Assembly (NCBI GenBank): GCA_000467715.1
Contig: AJFK01000295.1
Coordinates: 38,742-102,741, forward strand
Reading direction: 5' to 3'
From: Hysterium pulicare CBS 123377
Taxonomy: Eukaryota; Ascomycota; Dothideomycetes; Hysteriales; Hysteriaceae
DNA: 64,000 nucleotides
The position numbers were made by a program, and so were the translations under genes. Positions 51,593-62,300 of the stretch are shown piece after piece; the first letter of the stretch is position 1, and the number at the start of each line of letters is the position of its first letter. The notes under the pieces were generated by a model, which saw only the letters and a program-made list of their open reading frames with translations, was not told the DNA's origin and made no database searches.

Positions 51593-53206
51593 GTGCGTAA
51601 AGTTGCTTTATCCGATTATGTAATATCAAGTGTGAATTACAATGGGGTTGGCGGCGTAGTTCTATCGCTCTTTATCAGCTTCGACGAGATCAAACTACGT
51701 TGTTAACATGATTTAATAAAATATTAGCAAAAGCTTATGCTCAAATCCAGTATATAAGTGACGTCAAAAATCTATAGAGGGACAGAGGCTTCAACTAGTT
51801 CAACGCCAATGGCAATATTTGGCGCATCAATTTCTGGCATTATCGTACCTGCACAGTAAATGATCAGTTCTCCCACTAATTTCACCAAAGACTAAAGGTC
51901 TGGATACTTACTATTTCACCAAAACACCCTCCACTTCATTCCATCCACAGCATCAGGTTGTGCATTCTTCTTCCCATGATCGAAGCCATGGCAACTTTAA
52001 ATGCCCATTTGGCAGTGATGTACACACTAGGCCATGGAGTGCCGGGCCATCTTGTCTTGGCCGCCGACTTATCAACGGGGGACCAGATCCAGTTTCGGGG
52101 GCTCAGGATCCCACATATAGATTTTGCGACCTAGCAGATTTAATTCGCTAATGGTGTGAGTTAATTCGAATGCGTTCTGATCGGAGGTAGCTGGTGCAAT
52201 ATTGAAAAGCCATGGTGAAGAGCTGTTTGAAGGTGTATCCGAGGTGGTTGCGAAGAGGCCCGTTGAATCTGATTGCAAGAAGGCATGGTTCATCGACGGA
52301 AGCGAGTCTCTAGCATAGAGATTAGTTAAATGACCTTAAGTTTTATAGAAGACTTGAATCACGAGATAACACGGAGAGTATACAAGGATGCAGGGAAGTC
52401 AGTCACGCGGCTGGCAAGGGACTTTACCATCACTAGTAGGACAAACAACCAAATCAACGGAGCAAATGTCATGTTCGATGCAATAGTATGAGGATCAAGA
52501 TAGAGACGTCGATAAAGAAGGAAAAGCGATAGTAGAAGAAGGCGGTTCATGATACCTTGAAAGGACAGGTGTCCATTGAAATATGAGTTCTAATTTACCC
52601 ACTGGCTGCTAGGCTGAGGCCGACATTTTGTCCCCTGCCATCAATGATCATGGTGGAGTAGCATCGATGTAGAAACTTTCCGCGAACAAGTGTCACACGT
52701 AGAACATCTTAGTCTGCTATAATGTTAACGCGTAAAGTGTTGGAGAAGTTACCTGCCGGAATGGAGCCAATTGAGGATCTATACACCCCTATACTGACCC
52801 GTTCGCAAAGTAGAATTATATTGAGAAGACTCAGCCTATCTGGAGCTCAGCAGGTCACGATGATGAAGCAGATTCGATGAATATCACAAACAAAAGCCAT
52901 TACAAGATGGTTTCAGACTTTATCTTGTGATATGAACGATGAAAGGAAGTTTAAGGGCGAGGTTCCTTTTGACGCTTACATGCTAACCCTGAGCGGACTA
53001 GCGTGAATGGAGCTATGTCCTCATGCGAAACCCCTCAGATCTCCGCCCTTATCATGACGATTTGGCCTATCTCCACCCCCATTCCGCGACATAGCGCTCT
53101 CCACTGGGTATTATGGCATATAAGCTGATCGCAGCGCTGTCTGACCTCCAAGACTTGGGACTCTACCTGAAGATACGCATCTATAACCCCAACATATCAT
53201 AGCTTC
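51593..53206. other. Intergenic region with a probable gene relic
   Basis: A 1.6-kb stretch without an intact gene. The central 51960-52550 part carries a minus-strand relic (separate entry). A terminal-exon-like minus-strand segment at about 51776-51850 ('PEIDAPNIAIGVELVEA') may belong to it. From 52560 to 53206 nothing is recognised except the TauD promoter. Confidence 0.4.
51960..52550 (-). pseudogene. Broken secreted or membrane protein gene
   Basis: Minus-strand pieces occur in order. A hydrophobic start (52550, 'MNRLLLLSLFLLY', then 'APLIWLFVLLVMV') is followed by a soluble piece (52072-52293, 'MNHAFLQSDSTGLF' to 'KIYMWDPEPPKL') and a short end ('GFDHGKKNAQPDAVDGMKW', ending 'RVFW' and a stop near 51918). 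Stops interrupt the frames, and I found no phase-compatible intron set. It looks like a decayed gene or a multi-exon gene I could not resolve. The family is not recognised. Confidence 0.25.
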
Positions 53207-54231
53207 ATGGCGCCCATCCGAGCGACTACCCTTATTTTCACACCTCTACACCCCACCTTTGGCGCTGAATGCCGTGGTGTTGACTTCGCTCAGCCTATAC
53301 CCCCTGCTATTCTCTCTCAAATCCTTGCCGGCATGGCCAAATATGGTGTTCTAGTCTTCCGTCGCGCCCAACTGGACGACGCTCGCCACGTAGCTTTTGC
53401 CCGCGAATTCGGCGAGCTTGACGATTCCTCGCCGTATATCAAAGCCGGTCGAAAGCACCGCTTAGCACCGTATACTGAGCTATTTGATGTCAGCAATCTC
53501 GACGATGACGGAAACGTTGTATCTACAGATAGCCTGCGATTCCAGCTCGGTCTCGGTAACGGGTTGTTCCACGTCGATTCAGCTTTCAATCCTCGGCGAG
53601 CTGGATACTCGATCCTCCGCGCTCACGAATTGCCGCCGAAAGGAACAGGCGGCGCAACGGCGTTCGCGGATACACGCACAGCATATGATGACCTAGATGC
53701 GGAGACAAAGGAGAAAATCAAGGACTATGTTGTGTGCCACTCGTTATGGCACAGCCGGCGGCTGGCAGCTCCGGACTGTGACTTTTTGAAGGGCATGAAT
53801 CCTGATGATCATTTCATGGGACGGCATGAGCTAGTTCAGCTGCATGAGGCGAGTGGAAGGATGAATCTATACATTGCACATCATGCACACCATATTGAAG
53901 GTTTGGACAAAGAGGAGAGCGAAAGAGTAATCAAGAAGTTGTTGAGGCATGCAACTCAGAAGAAGTATACTTTCGAGGTGAATTGGGAAAATAACGGGGA
54001 CATCATCATGTGGGTAAGTGAGCGTCGTATCACATTCCTATGCGGTTCTACCGTACTCATGGCTTGATAGACTAATATGTATAGGATAATACATGCGTAA
54101 TGCATAAGGTATGTAGAGGATCATTTGAAGGTAAGTATGTTCGCGACATGCGAAGAGCCACTGTTCACGATTCTTCCTCAACGGCATGGGGCCTAAACGA
54201 GCAAACGGACTTCCGAGCTGGAATGCCGTAA
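53207..54231 (+). CDS. TauD/TfdA-family Fe(II)/2-oxoglutarate dioxygenase
   Basis: Two exons, 53207-54013 and 54085-54231 (71-bp intron, phase 0), give 317 residues. The iron ligands are His122 and Asp124 in 'LFHVDSAF' and His276 in 'DNTCVMHKV', the last supplied only by exon 2. The 2-oxoglutarate-binding Arg lies in 'RDMRRATVHD' (about 292). 'GGATAFADTRTAYDDL' is another family hallmark. The closest group is the 2,4-D/alpha-ketoglutarate dioxygenases, which hydroxylate small carboxylic or sulfonic acids using O2 and 2-oxoglutarate. A native substrate cannot be named. The protein is complete with no targeting signal. Confidence 0.92.
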
Positions 54232-55046
54232 CTATTATTCTAAACATATAAACGCGTTCGCTCAGTCATTGTAATCACTCCCAACAACATCCATTGGAAC
54301 TTTCATCGTGTGATTTAAGCATTCCGGCTTACATTTGGACCCGCGCTTAACCAGCAGCACCTGGACCCGCGCATGATCAACGATAGAGACTAGCTCTCAA
54401 ATACTACTACGGGAACCTCTTTTAAGTGCGTAATCATCTAGAAAAAGTTTTCTTGGGACGAGTGACTCGGCACGTAACATTTCCCTTCTCCACTGGGAAC
54501 CGATCGATTGGCTAGCATTTCATCCATTTCTATCTCTCTCTTATTTCCATGGAATGAACTATCAAGGGGAAATGGCCGTCAGGGAAAGAAAAAGCTGTTC
54601 CTGACTTTGTCTGCAAGGTTTTGATTTCGATAAAGTATTGCCTCTTATGACCAGATTTTGTTCATTCCAATATCACATTCCTCCAAAGATCATCCCCGCA
54701 GATGCCTTGAGGGAACGTGCCCATAATCCTATGTGCAGACCTTAGCATATCTCATGCATTGGCCCCTGACCCGGGCCGACCTTTGCCGTTCCGAGTGTCC
54801 TGGCTTCGAGGCTCGTTGACCTGGCCGATTCTATAAAGAGAACGTGGGCTGGTTGTGTTGATTATTTACACCTGAAGAATTCAACATAGACTTATAATAA
54901 TCACCAACGCGTCTACGTGTCTCACTCCAGTGTTTGCCGCTTTCCTTTCGACGCTCTTTCTTCAAACCTTAGCTTAGGATTTTCAATACATCACTCTTTA
55001 CAGTTAAACACATTCATTTTGTATACTCTGATACAGACCTTCCACG
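54232..55046. promoter_or_regulatory. Upstream region of secreted repeat gene
   Basis: About 815 bp without a supported gene. A TATA-like 'tataaagag' lies near 54832, and C/T-rich leader sequence runs from 54910 to 55040. No other structure is recognised. Confidence 0.45.
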
Positions 55047-57266
55047 ATGAGGGCCCTCTTTATGGGCGCAATCCTTGTGCAGACCTTCGGCGCCACAGAC
55101 GCACAAGAAATCGACGCTCGTGGTCGCATACCTCTTCCTCTTCCAAGTAGTACCTCTTCTTCGATGTCACAACCATTCATCAGCTCTCCCGCCCTGCCTC
55201 CTTTTAGAAGTACCTCTTCTTCAGCGTCACAACCATTCATCAGCTCTCCCGCCCTGCCTCCTTTTAGAAGTACCTCTTCTTCAGCGTCACAACCATTCAT
55301 AAGCTCTCCCGTTCTACCTCCTCTAGGACCTACTTCTTTGTCAGGAAGCCCAATAGCTATCACCACATCGGTCAGACCTATTAAAGAGCCGCCAATAGCT
55401 CCTATGCCGATTGGGCATCCTGGACATGGCAATGGACCTCCTCATGGATCTCCGGATCGACCCGACGATGCTTGTGGGGATCCATGCGATGATTGCTGGG
55501 ATTATGATGACCATGATGGACTGTGGGGAGACGATGATCCTAAAGGACCATGGGGAGACAATCAGCATCCACCTAAGAAGCGCCAACTACTGCCACCGGC
55601 TATACCAGGGCCAAACGGTGGACCGCCCAAGGGTCATGACCCCCCATCGAAGTGCCCAATAGGTTGTGAATCTGACGACTCATGGGGCCCTGGCGATGAT
55701 GACGACCAGCCACGGGAGAAGCGACAACTTGGGCCTGTTCTTCCTGGTGGTCCTGGAGGTTTTGGTCCTTCCAAGTGCCCTCCCGGTTGCAAACCAAAGC
55801 CTCCCATGTGTCCCATGGGATGTGAGCCTGATATACCATGGGGCAAAGATGACAACGGAAAGGATGACACCGATGGACCATGGGAGAGAGAAGCAATCAG
55901 CCCAGGTGGTGCTCCAAACCCCTCTAGTGGCCCTGGCGTCTTCAATCCTCCTCCAAAGTGCCCTCCCGGTTGCAAACCAAAGCCTCCTATGTGTCCGGAT
56001 TGGTGTGAGCCTCTGACGCCCTGGGATAGGCCTGACGAACCGTGGGGTAAGAGTGACGACCACGGATCCCCTACACTGGAGAAACGTCAAGCTCTAGGAC
56101 CGAGACCTAGCGCAGGTCTCGAAGGTCATGATGGTCCCGATGGTAGCGCTCCTCCAAAATGTCCTCCTGGATGTAAGCCGAAACCACTACAATGCCCCGC
56201 ATGGTGTGAACCTGAGAAGCCATTGTGCGATAACGACAAGAATGATGGCGAGCCTTGGAACAGGGACAATGATGGCCTGGACAAACGACAAGGTCCTCGC
56301 CCCCCTCTCCCGTCCTCAGGCGCTAGCGAAGGCGAAATCTTGAGGGAAGGACTGCAGTATCACCCACCCATGTGTCCGCCAGGCTGCAAACCAAAACAAC
56401 CACCATCGAAATGTCCTGCGTGGTGCGAGCCCGAGAAACCGTGGGATAAATCTGAACAGCCAGGGGATAAAGATAATGACTCCGGCCAGCCAGGGGAGAA
56501 ACGTCAAATTCCTGACCCAAGACCCGGTCACGGGCCCGGCCCTGGTAGCCCTGGCCCCAACAATCCAGAAGGTCCTGACGGGTCAGATAATCCAGGACCC
56601 CATCCACCAACGTGTCCAAAAGGGTGTAAACCCAAACCACCGTGTCCGAAATGGTGCCCCAAGAAGCCTCACCCAAAACCAAATACTCCCGTCGGCGAAC
56701 CCACGAGCAGTTCACTTCCAATCATAACCATAGAACCATGCACAGAAGGATGTACCAGCGCCTCGACTCCGCCTTCGCTAACAACCCTCTTAACTTCTCC
56801 AACCTCTAGTGTACCCGCCCCGATCTTAAGCTCACCCAGCATTAAACCCTCCATTCACTTTCCTCAACCCAACGGCCCTCACGGTGGCCCTCCTAATGGC
56901 CCTCCCAATCGCCCTCCTAATACGCCTCCCCATGGTCCACCCAACGGCCCTCCAAACGGCCCTCCCCATGGCCCGCCCAACAGCGGCCCACCCCTAAATG
57001 GCGGACTAACCTGTCCACGCACGTGCAACCCCTTCGATCCATCCAAAAACAAATGCGACATCACCACTAGTTGTGCGACTGATGGTCGGGGGAAGTATAT
57101 GTGTGCTTGTAGAGCGGGATATAGGTTTCCCGGGGATCCGCGAGTTGGGTCAGTGCAAGTGAGAGTTCCCGGGCAGCCGTATGTGTATGGAAGTCCAGAT
57201 AGTGGGAAGTGTGATGTTCTATGTAGAGATGGGAGGTGTGAGGAGGTGCCTGTTAGGGCGTGTTAG
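55047..57266 (+). CDS. Secreted Kex2-processed repeat protein, Pro/Cys-rich
   Basis: An intronless frame of 739 residues with a signal peptide (MRALFMGAILVQTFGATDA). A 20-residue Ser/Pro repeat occurs three times (about 32-92). Five dibasic Lys-Arg sites follow, near residues 177, 224, 345, 412 and 484. Every one is followed by Gln (for example KKRQLLPP, EKRQLGPV, DKRQGPRP). Between them are Pro/Gly/Asp-rich segments, most with a Cys block of the form 'CPPGCKPKPP.C...CEP'. A Gly/Pro/Asn run follows at about 610-650. The end is an EGF-like Cys cluster ('CDITTSCATDGRGKYMCACRAGY'). The layout matches Kex2-processed repeat proteins of fungi, which release related peptides after Golgi cleavage. 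Gln at each new N-terminus could cyclise to pyroglutamate. Function is unknown. Confidence 0.85.
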   Translation: MRALFMGAILVQTFGATDAQEIDARGRIPLPLPSSTSSSMSQPFISSPALPPFRSTSSSASQPFISSPALPPFRSTSSSASQPFISSPVLPPLGPTSLSGSPIAITTSVRPIKEPPIAPMPIGHPGHGNGPPHGSPDRPDDACGDPCDDCWDYDDHDGLWGDDDPKGPWGDNQHPPKKRQLLPPAIPGPNGGPPKGHDPPSKCPIGCESDDSWGPGDDDDQPREKRQLGPVLPGGPGGFGPSKCPPGCKPKPPMCPMGCEPDIPWGKDDNGKDDTDGPWEREAISPGGAPNPSSGPGVFNPPPKCPPGCKPKPPMCPDWCEPLTPWDRPDEPWGKSDDHGSPTLEKRQALGPRPSAGLEGHDGPDGSAPPKCPPGCKPKPLQCPAWCEPEKPLCDNDKNDGEPWNRDNDGLDKRQGPRPPLPSSGASEGEILREGLQYHPPMCPPGCKPKQPPSKCPAWCEPEKPWDKSEQPGDKDNDSGQPGEKRQIPDPRPGHGPGPGSPGPNNPEGPDGSDNPGPHPPTCPKGCKPKPPCPKWCPKKPHPKPNTPVGEPTSSSLPIITIEPCTEGCTSASTPPSLTTLLTSPTSSVPAPILSSPSIKPSIHFPQPNGPHGGPPNGPPNRPPNTPPHGPPNGPPNGPPHGPPNSGPPLNGGLTCPRTCNPFDPSKNKCDITTSCATDGRGKYMCACRAGYRFPGDPRVGSVQVRVPGQPYVYGSPDSGKCDVLCRDGRCEEVPVRAC
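55141..55320 (+). repeat. 60-bp coding tandem repeat, three copies
   Basis: Three consecutive 60-bp units each encode a 20-residue Ser/Pro/Gln segment. Units 2 and 3 (55201-55260 and 55261-55320) are nearly identical at DNA level, which indicates recent duplication. Confidence 0.92.
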
Positions 57267-57580
57267 CGGGGTTGTGGGCGAGGAAGGCTTTCTTATGCGA
57301 GCCTAGTTTTGGTGGCTTGCGAAAGGAAGGGGTCTTAACTATTATGTATTTCGCACTTATGCATTAAAGGCCAATAAGTCTTGAAGGCAGACATGCTTGT
57401 GTCTTCAAGAACCATTTAGAATATGATGCCATTGTGAAGGTCGAACATAGTAAAGTTCCTTGCTCCTAACCACGTGAGATATCGAATTCCTCACTTTCAA
57501 GTGTAATATTAGTCGGGCGTGCAATTAAGCGGTCTGATTGTTTTTACATCTCGTTCGTAGTATCGCATACTGAGCAAAAC
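57267..57580. other. Spacer between convergent genes
   Basis: These 314 bp separate the 3' ends of the repeat-protein gene and CFD1. No gene or repeat is seen. Confidence 0.4.
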
Positions 57581-58558
57581 TTAGGTTCGGATTTCTGATA
57601 TGTCCCTCTCCAGTCGTCCGACTATGGTATCGAATATAGGATATAGTGAACAGCTCCTATACTTGTCCACAAGCAGTACCGGGGAATTTCCGTTAGCCTG
57701 GCCATCCCCATTCGCGATACTCTCAGCGCCGACATCTTTGCCTTCAATCACCGTCCCTTTCGGATATACTGGCCTCGTACCCTCTTCTATTAACATGACA
57801 AAAGCGGGATCAATCGGCACGCTGCCCAAGAATGGCACCTCGAATTCTCGGGCCATGATTTCTCCTCCACCTTTGCTGAATACGTTTGTACACTCGCTGC
57901 AATTCGGACAGACGAACCCAGCCATATTCTCCACAACACCCAATACCCGTATCCCGACCTTCTTGCAGAAATTCAACTCTTTCTTCACGTCCGATATGCT
58001 AATTGCTTGTGGAGTGGTCACCACGACCGCGCCGGCGAGCTGAGACGGTGTACAGGTTTTGAGCAAGTTCTCGAGCAGCGATATATGCTCATCAGAAGTT
58101 CCCGGTGGCGTATCGATGAGAAGGTAATCTAGATCCGCGGGCCAGAGGACATCCGAGAGGAATTGGCGCACCATGGCAGTCTTTTTCGGACCGCGCCAGA
58201 TGACGGCATCGGAGCGGGAGGAGAGGATGAAGCCTAGAGACATGCATGATAGAGGACCTATCGTTGATTTTAACTCATTTGTATCGGTCCGACTCGTCTG
58301 CGTGCCAGAAACTTTCGGGAGGCTTTGCGCATCGTGTACTGGTACTGGTATCCATCCACCAGGCGCCTGTCTCACTTTCGATTCCTCTATTCCGAAGAAC
58401 CGCGGTATTGACGGTCCCGTAAGATCAATATCTAGGACACCAACTGAATGGCCGTGAAGGGAGAGAGTTAGGGCCAGTTGGGTGGTGATGCTCGATTTGC
58501 CCACCCCACCTTTGCCCGATAGGACGAGAACAATGTTCTTGATGTTGTCAAGTGGCAT
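57581..58558 (-). CDS. CFD1: Cytosolic Fe-S cluster assembly ATPase Cfd1 (NUBP2-like)
   Basis: A single exon. The first ATG is at 58558, giving 325 residues; upstream codons begin at a TTG. The deviant Walker A 'GKGGVGKSS' is at 15-23, followed by '[14 protein letters not shown]' and '[13 protein letters not shown]', the Mrp/NBP35 family hallmarks. The cluster-binding CPxC motif appears as 'CPNCSEC' near 217-224. There is no N-terminal four-Cys ferredoxin-like segment, which separates Cfd1 from Nbp35. With Nbp35 it forms the scaffold that builds 4Fe-4S clusters for cytosolic and nuclear proteins. An insertion before the end ('[12 protein letters not shown]') is a fungal feature. Confidence 0.93.
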   Translation of the reverse strand: MPLDNIKNIVLVLSGKGGVGKSSITTQLALTLSLHGHSVGVLDIDLTGPSIPRFFGIEESKVRQAPGGWIPVPVHDAQSLPKVSGTQTSRTDTNELKSTIGPLSCMSLGFILSSRSDAVIWRGPKKTAMVRQFLSDVLWPADLDYLLIDTPPGTSDEHISLLENLLKTCTPSQLAGAVVVTTPQAISISDVKKELNFCKKVGIRVLGVVENMAGFVCPNCSECTNVFSKGGGEIMAREFEVPFLGSVPIDPAFVMLIEEGTRPVYPKGTVIEGKDVGAESIANGDGQANGNSPVLLVDKYRSCSLYPIFDTIVGRLERDISEIRT

Positions 58559-59398
58559 TGTCAATATATATTTCAGCCGGGAGAGAGATCGCAAGGGTGT
58601 ATGAAGGAGAGAACAAGGTTTTGCGGGCGGTTTGGAACTACCATCACGGCTTGTGGGTGGATTTTTGGAGATGGATTTGAAATCGTGAAGTGGCGGAAAA
58701 GGCCCGAGTCACGGAGAAAAGATGTGCAGACGCCGACGTCCAACTCTTGGAGCTCCCGAGGTCTCAAGGCTCTCGTGAACAACAACATTCACTCCATCTG
58801 CGGATGACTGGGCAAGCAAACTCGCAGCTCGCGTAGGAGTATTTTCATTCCATCTTCATCTCAGCAAACATTCCACCTCTCTATGAGGACGGAATGAATA
58901 ATGCTGACAAGTAGGAACCGATCCCGATGCCGTCTGCTTCACTGCCCCAGAGCGGTCGGTATTCCATCCCTTGCCGTTGCTGGTTTTCGACTTGAGTACA
59001 TCCGACCCTCGGGATAACCTAGCCGATCACGCGTCGATGCAGTACATGGACTTTATCTCGTGCATGAGCTTTGACTGTGAAATGGGCAAATTTTCAACCA
59101 TTGCGTGCTCTAAGGCTTCATGGACCACAAAATGATGGCTAACATGTCTGCACATTACTTTCGCATGTCTGTATTCCGTCTGTGAGATATATCGCCCCGA
59201 GAACATGGTAACTTGAAGGCCAATTAAATACTTTTCACGGCTCTCGTAAACACAGACAGATCCACATTAATTAATCCCTACCTAAGCAACATTCCGTCGC
59301 GTCATACCGCGTTCTAAATGATCTTACTATATCTGAGATGTCTAACATGATGCCCTCGAAAGCATTCAGTCTTTACAGTATTGTCTTAATCAAAAATC
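58559..59398. other. Intergenic region, divergent
   Basis: About 840 bp between the CFD1 start (minus) and the PAN/repeat gene start (plus). No gene is supported. The half next to the plus-strand gene is A+T-rich (about 59200-59398). Confidence 0.4.
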
Positions 59399-62300
59399 AT
59401 GGTGACCTCTGCTAGGTTTACAGCGTCAATCTATTTGTTTGGATCAGTGATCGCACATCTTGGTAGGCCATATTGCACTCTCATTTTCTTGATATATCAC
59501 ACGTCTCTTAACGCGTCGCGGCACGACTTCAAAACGCGTCTTCACCGATCAGTGTTCCCCTTGTCTATTTCAAGAAGAATATCTTCAAAATCTCCATTAA
59601 GCCCTCGAAGTCACACAATGATTAACCGCGTACAGAAGTTCCCTTTCAACCGCCTCTATCTGACTGGGCTCCTAAAGTCAGATGGTTCCCGAGAGCGGCA
59701 CCAAATTCACCAGTCACAGACAGCTCGATTCTCCCAAGCGTGGTGCAGACTGCTCCAGCTACTGCTACACCATCAAACGACGCCGTTACTTTGCCTATTC
59801 AACCACTTCCACCTCTTGGACCTACCACTGCATTTAGCTATACACCTCCACTCGCGTCTCCGTCCGATGAACCTCTACAAATCGTGCCGGGTTTTGGTCA
59901 CCCCCCTCCACTCCCTCCTCCTTTGGTACAGCCTCCATCCGCTCCAGTCTCCGTATCACCGCATCCTAGTCCGTTCTCCGGTGCTTCTTGTTGCGGATAT
60001 ACGAACGGTACCACCTTTGCTGTCGGCTCCACAGTATATCAGTTGCACTGCGGTCAAAACAATATTGGTGACATTATCTCGTCTAGTGCTGGATATGGTC
60101 TCCAGGATTGCATTAACCTATGTGATATTACACCTTCGTGCCAGACCGCGGCAGTATCTAGACACATCTGTTTCCTCGGCAGCCCTATGGGCTATTCTCA
60201 TTTTGACGCCTACTTGTGCGCTGCGCAGAGGAGTCCAGCACTCCCAAGTCCAGTGCCTTCTACCCCTCCAGAGTCTCTTTTAGAAATCACTCCAATACCA
60301 ATGCCCGCAGATCTTTTGACTTCAGCACCGTTACGCATACTAGAACCTTTAGTTCCACTGCTATCATTTCCGTCAATTCAACCCCTTCTGGTTCCGCTAA
60401 CTATATCGTCCGGAACAGTGACTGGGCTGTCTTCATCAACACTACCTTCCATAGGACTTTTGTCCATTGCGAATTTATCAAGCATATTGGCAGTCCCCAG
60501 TGCACCACCTGTTCAGCTTCCGAACATAAACCCATTTGGCATTCTGCCGACTGCTCTCGGTATCAGTCTACCACCGATCAATGTGCCTTCTGCCGCCATA
60601 CCACCCTTGAGCGAGCCATCATTCAGTCTACCTCCCATAAGCGGACCTCCCATCGCTTTACCTCCTGTGAGTGAGCCGTCAATCATTCTTCCCACGGTCG
60701 ACCCATCGCTCAATTTGCCTCCTGTCCGAGTACCCTCAAGCGGCCCGCTCGCCAGCGCATCGTTACTCAGCCTATCTGTGCCTTCTGCCACCATACCATC
60801 TCTCGGTCTACCTTCAGCTATCAGCGTATCTTCCATCAGCGGACCCTCAAATCCTCCGCCCCTTGTCAATCTGCCACCTCTTGGTCTGCCGCTTTTGGGT
60901 CTGCCTTCTATCGGCGTACCAACTCTCAGTCTGTCTCCTGTCAGTGGACCATCCTTCACTCCGCCTCCGAACGATCCGCCGTCTCTCAGTCCACCGCTTT
61001 TGGGACAGAGTCCCATTAGCGGACCCTCACTCAGTGTACCCTCAATCAGCTTGCCGTCCGTCAGCGGACCTTCGATTACTCCACCTTCTATCAATTTGCC
61101 GCCTCTCGGTCTGCCGCTTTTGGGTAGTCTCCCTGCTGTTAACGGGATAATCATGTCCTCAATCTTAGCGCCTCTTTTGGCTCAATCGTCAATTGGATCA
61201 CCGTTGTCTGGCTCGCCGTCAATCGTCATACCTTCCGTCGGCGAACCTTCAATTACTCCCCCTTCTATCAATTTGCCACCTCTTGGTCTGCCGCTTTTAG
61301 GTAGTCTACCTGCTATTAATGGAGCACCCTTAGTAATCGTATCTTCAATCTTGGCGCCTATTTTGGCTCAACCGCCAATTGGATCACTGTTGTCTGGCTC
61401 GCCGTCAATCGTCTTGCCTTCAGTCTCCTCGACTCAAGTACTCAGCGGAACTCCAAGCGCCTCATCCACTTCCGGTTCTACCTTCACTTGTCCCATTGAT
61501 CTCCCGACATCACCCCTCTCTTGTCCTGCATCAGATGGAACGTGCTATGTTGATCCGACAACGGGATCCTTGTACGCAATTTCGTGCTACTCAGACTTTT
61601 ATGGTGGTGATATCAGTTTTTCCTGGGAAACAACCCTCGAAGGATGTCTCGCCAAGTGCTCTCTTACCCATGGTTGCCTCGGCGTCTCGTATAACATCCC
61701 AGCTGATTCAGGTTTGACTGCACCTTGCTATATGGAGTCTAGCATCTCCAATGTGCGACTGAATGCAGGTGTTGTCGGAGCTCGACTCCTCGTGCCACAA
61801 GGACCAGCTATTACAATGACCAGCCCAGCTGCGAGCATTCTTTCGGCACCTTTGTCTATAAGTGGCTCACCTTCAATATTACCCAGTATACCCGTCGTCT
61901 CTACCCGCGTCCCTATCATTCCTCTTGGACCCGTATCAATCCCGGGCATATCTCTCCCACTACCAACACCACCTACACAATCTACTCAACCCAGCGTGTC
62001 TAATCCTCTTGGGGGAGGCATCGGTATAGGCCTCCCGAGTATAGGCCTTCCTTTCGGCTCTCTGCCGCCCGCACTGCTATCTCTCTTAGCTCCGCTATCT
62101 ACTTCATTAACTAACAATATCCCACCGATCAGCTTGGCTATACCCTCACTACCTGTCTCTCTTGGGGCAGGCCTGGGCGTCGGCGTCGGCGTTAGTATAG
62201 GTCTTCCGGGCATCGGTCTCCCTCCCGACGTGCTATCGCTCTTGGCCCATCAATCTACTCCATTCAGCCATGTTCGGCCCACTGATAGCATGTTACCACC

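Noticed and set aside
55004-56721. Several minus- and plus-strand frames inside the Kex2-type gene
   Set aside because: They are shadows of the Pro/Gly-rich repeat DNA; the main frame has the signal peptide, Cys pattern and dibasic sites.
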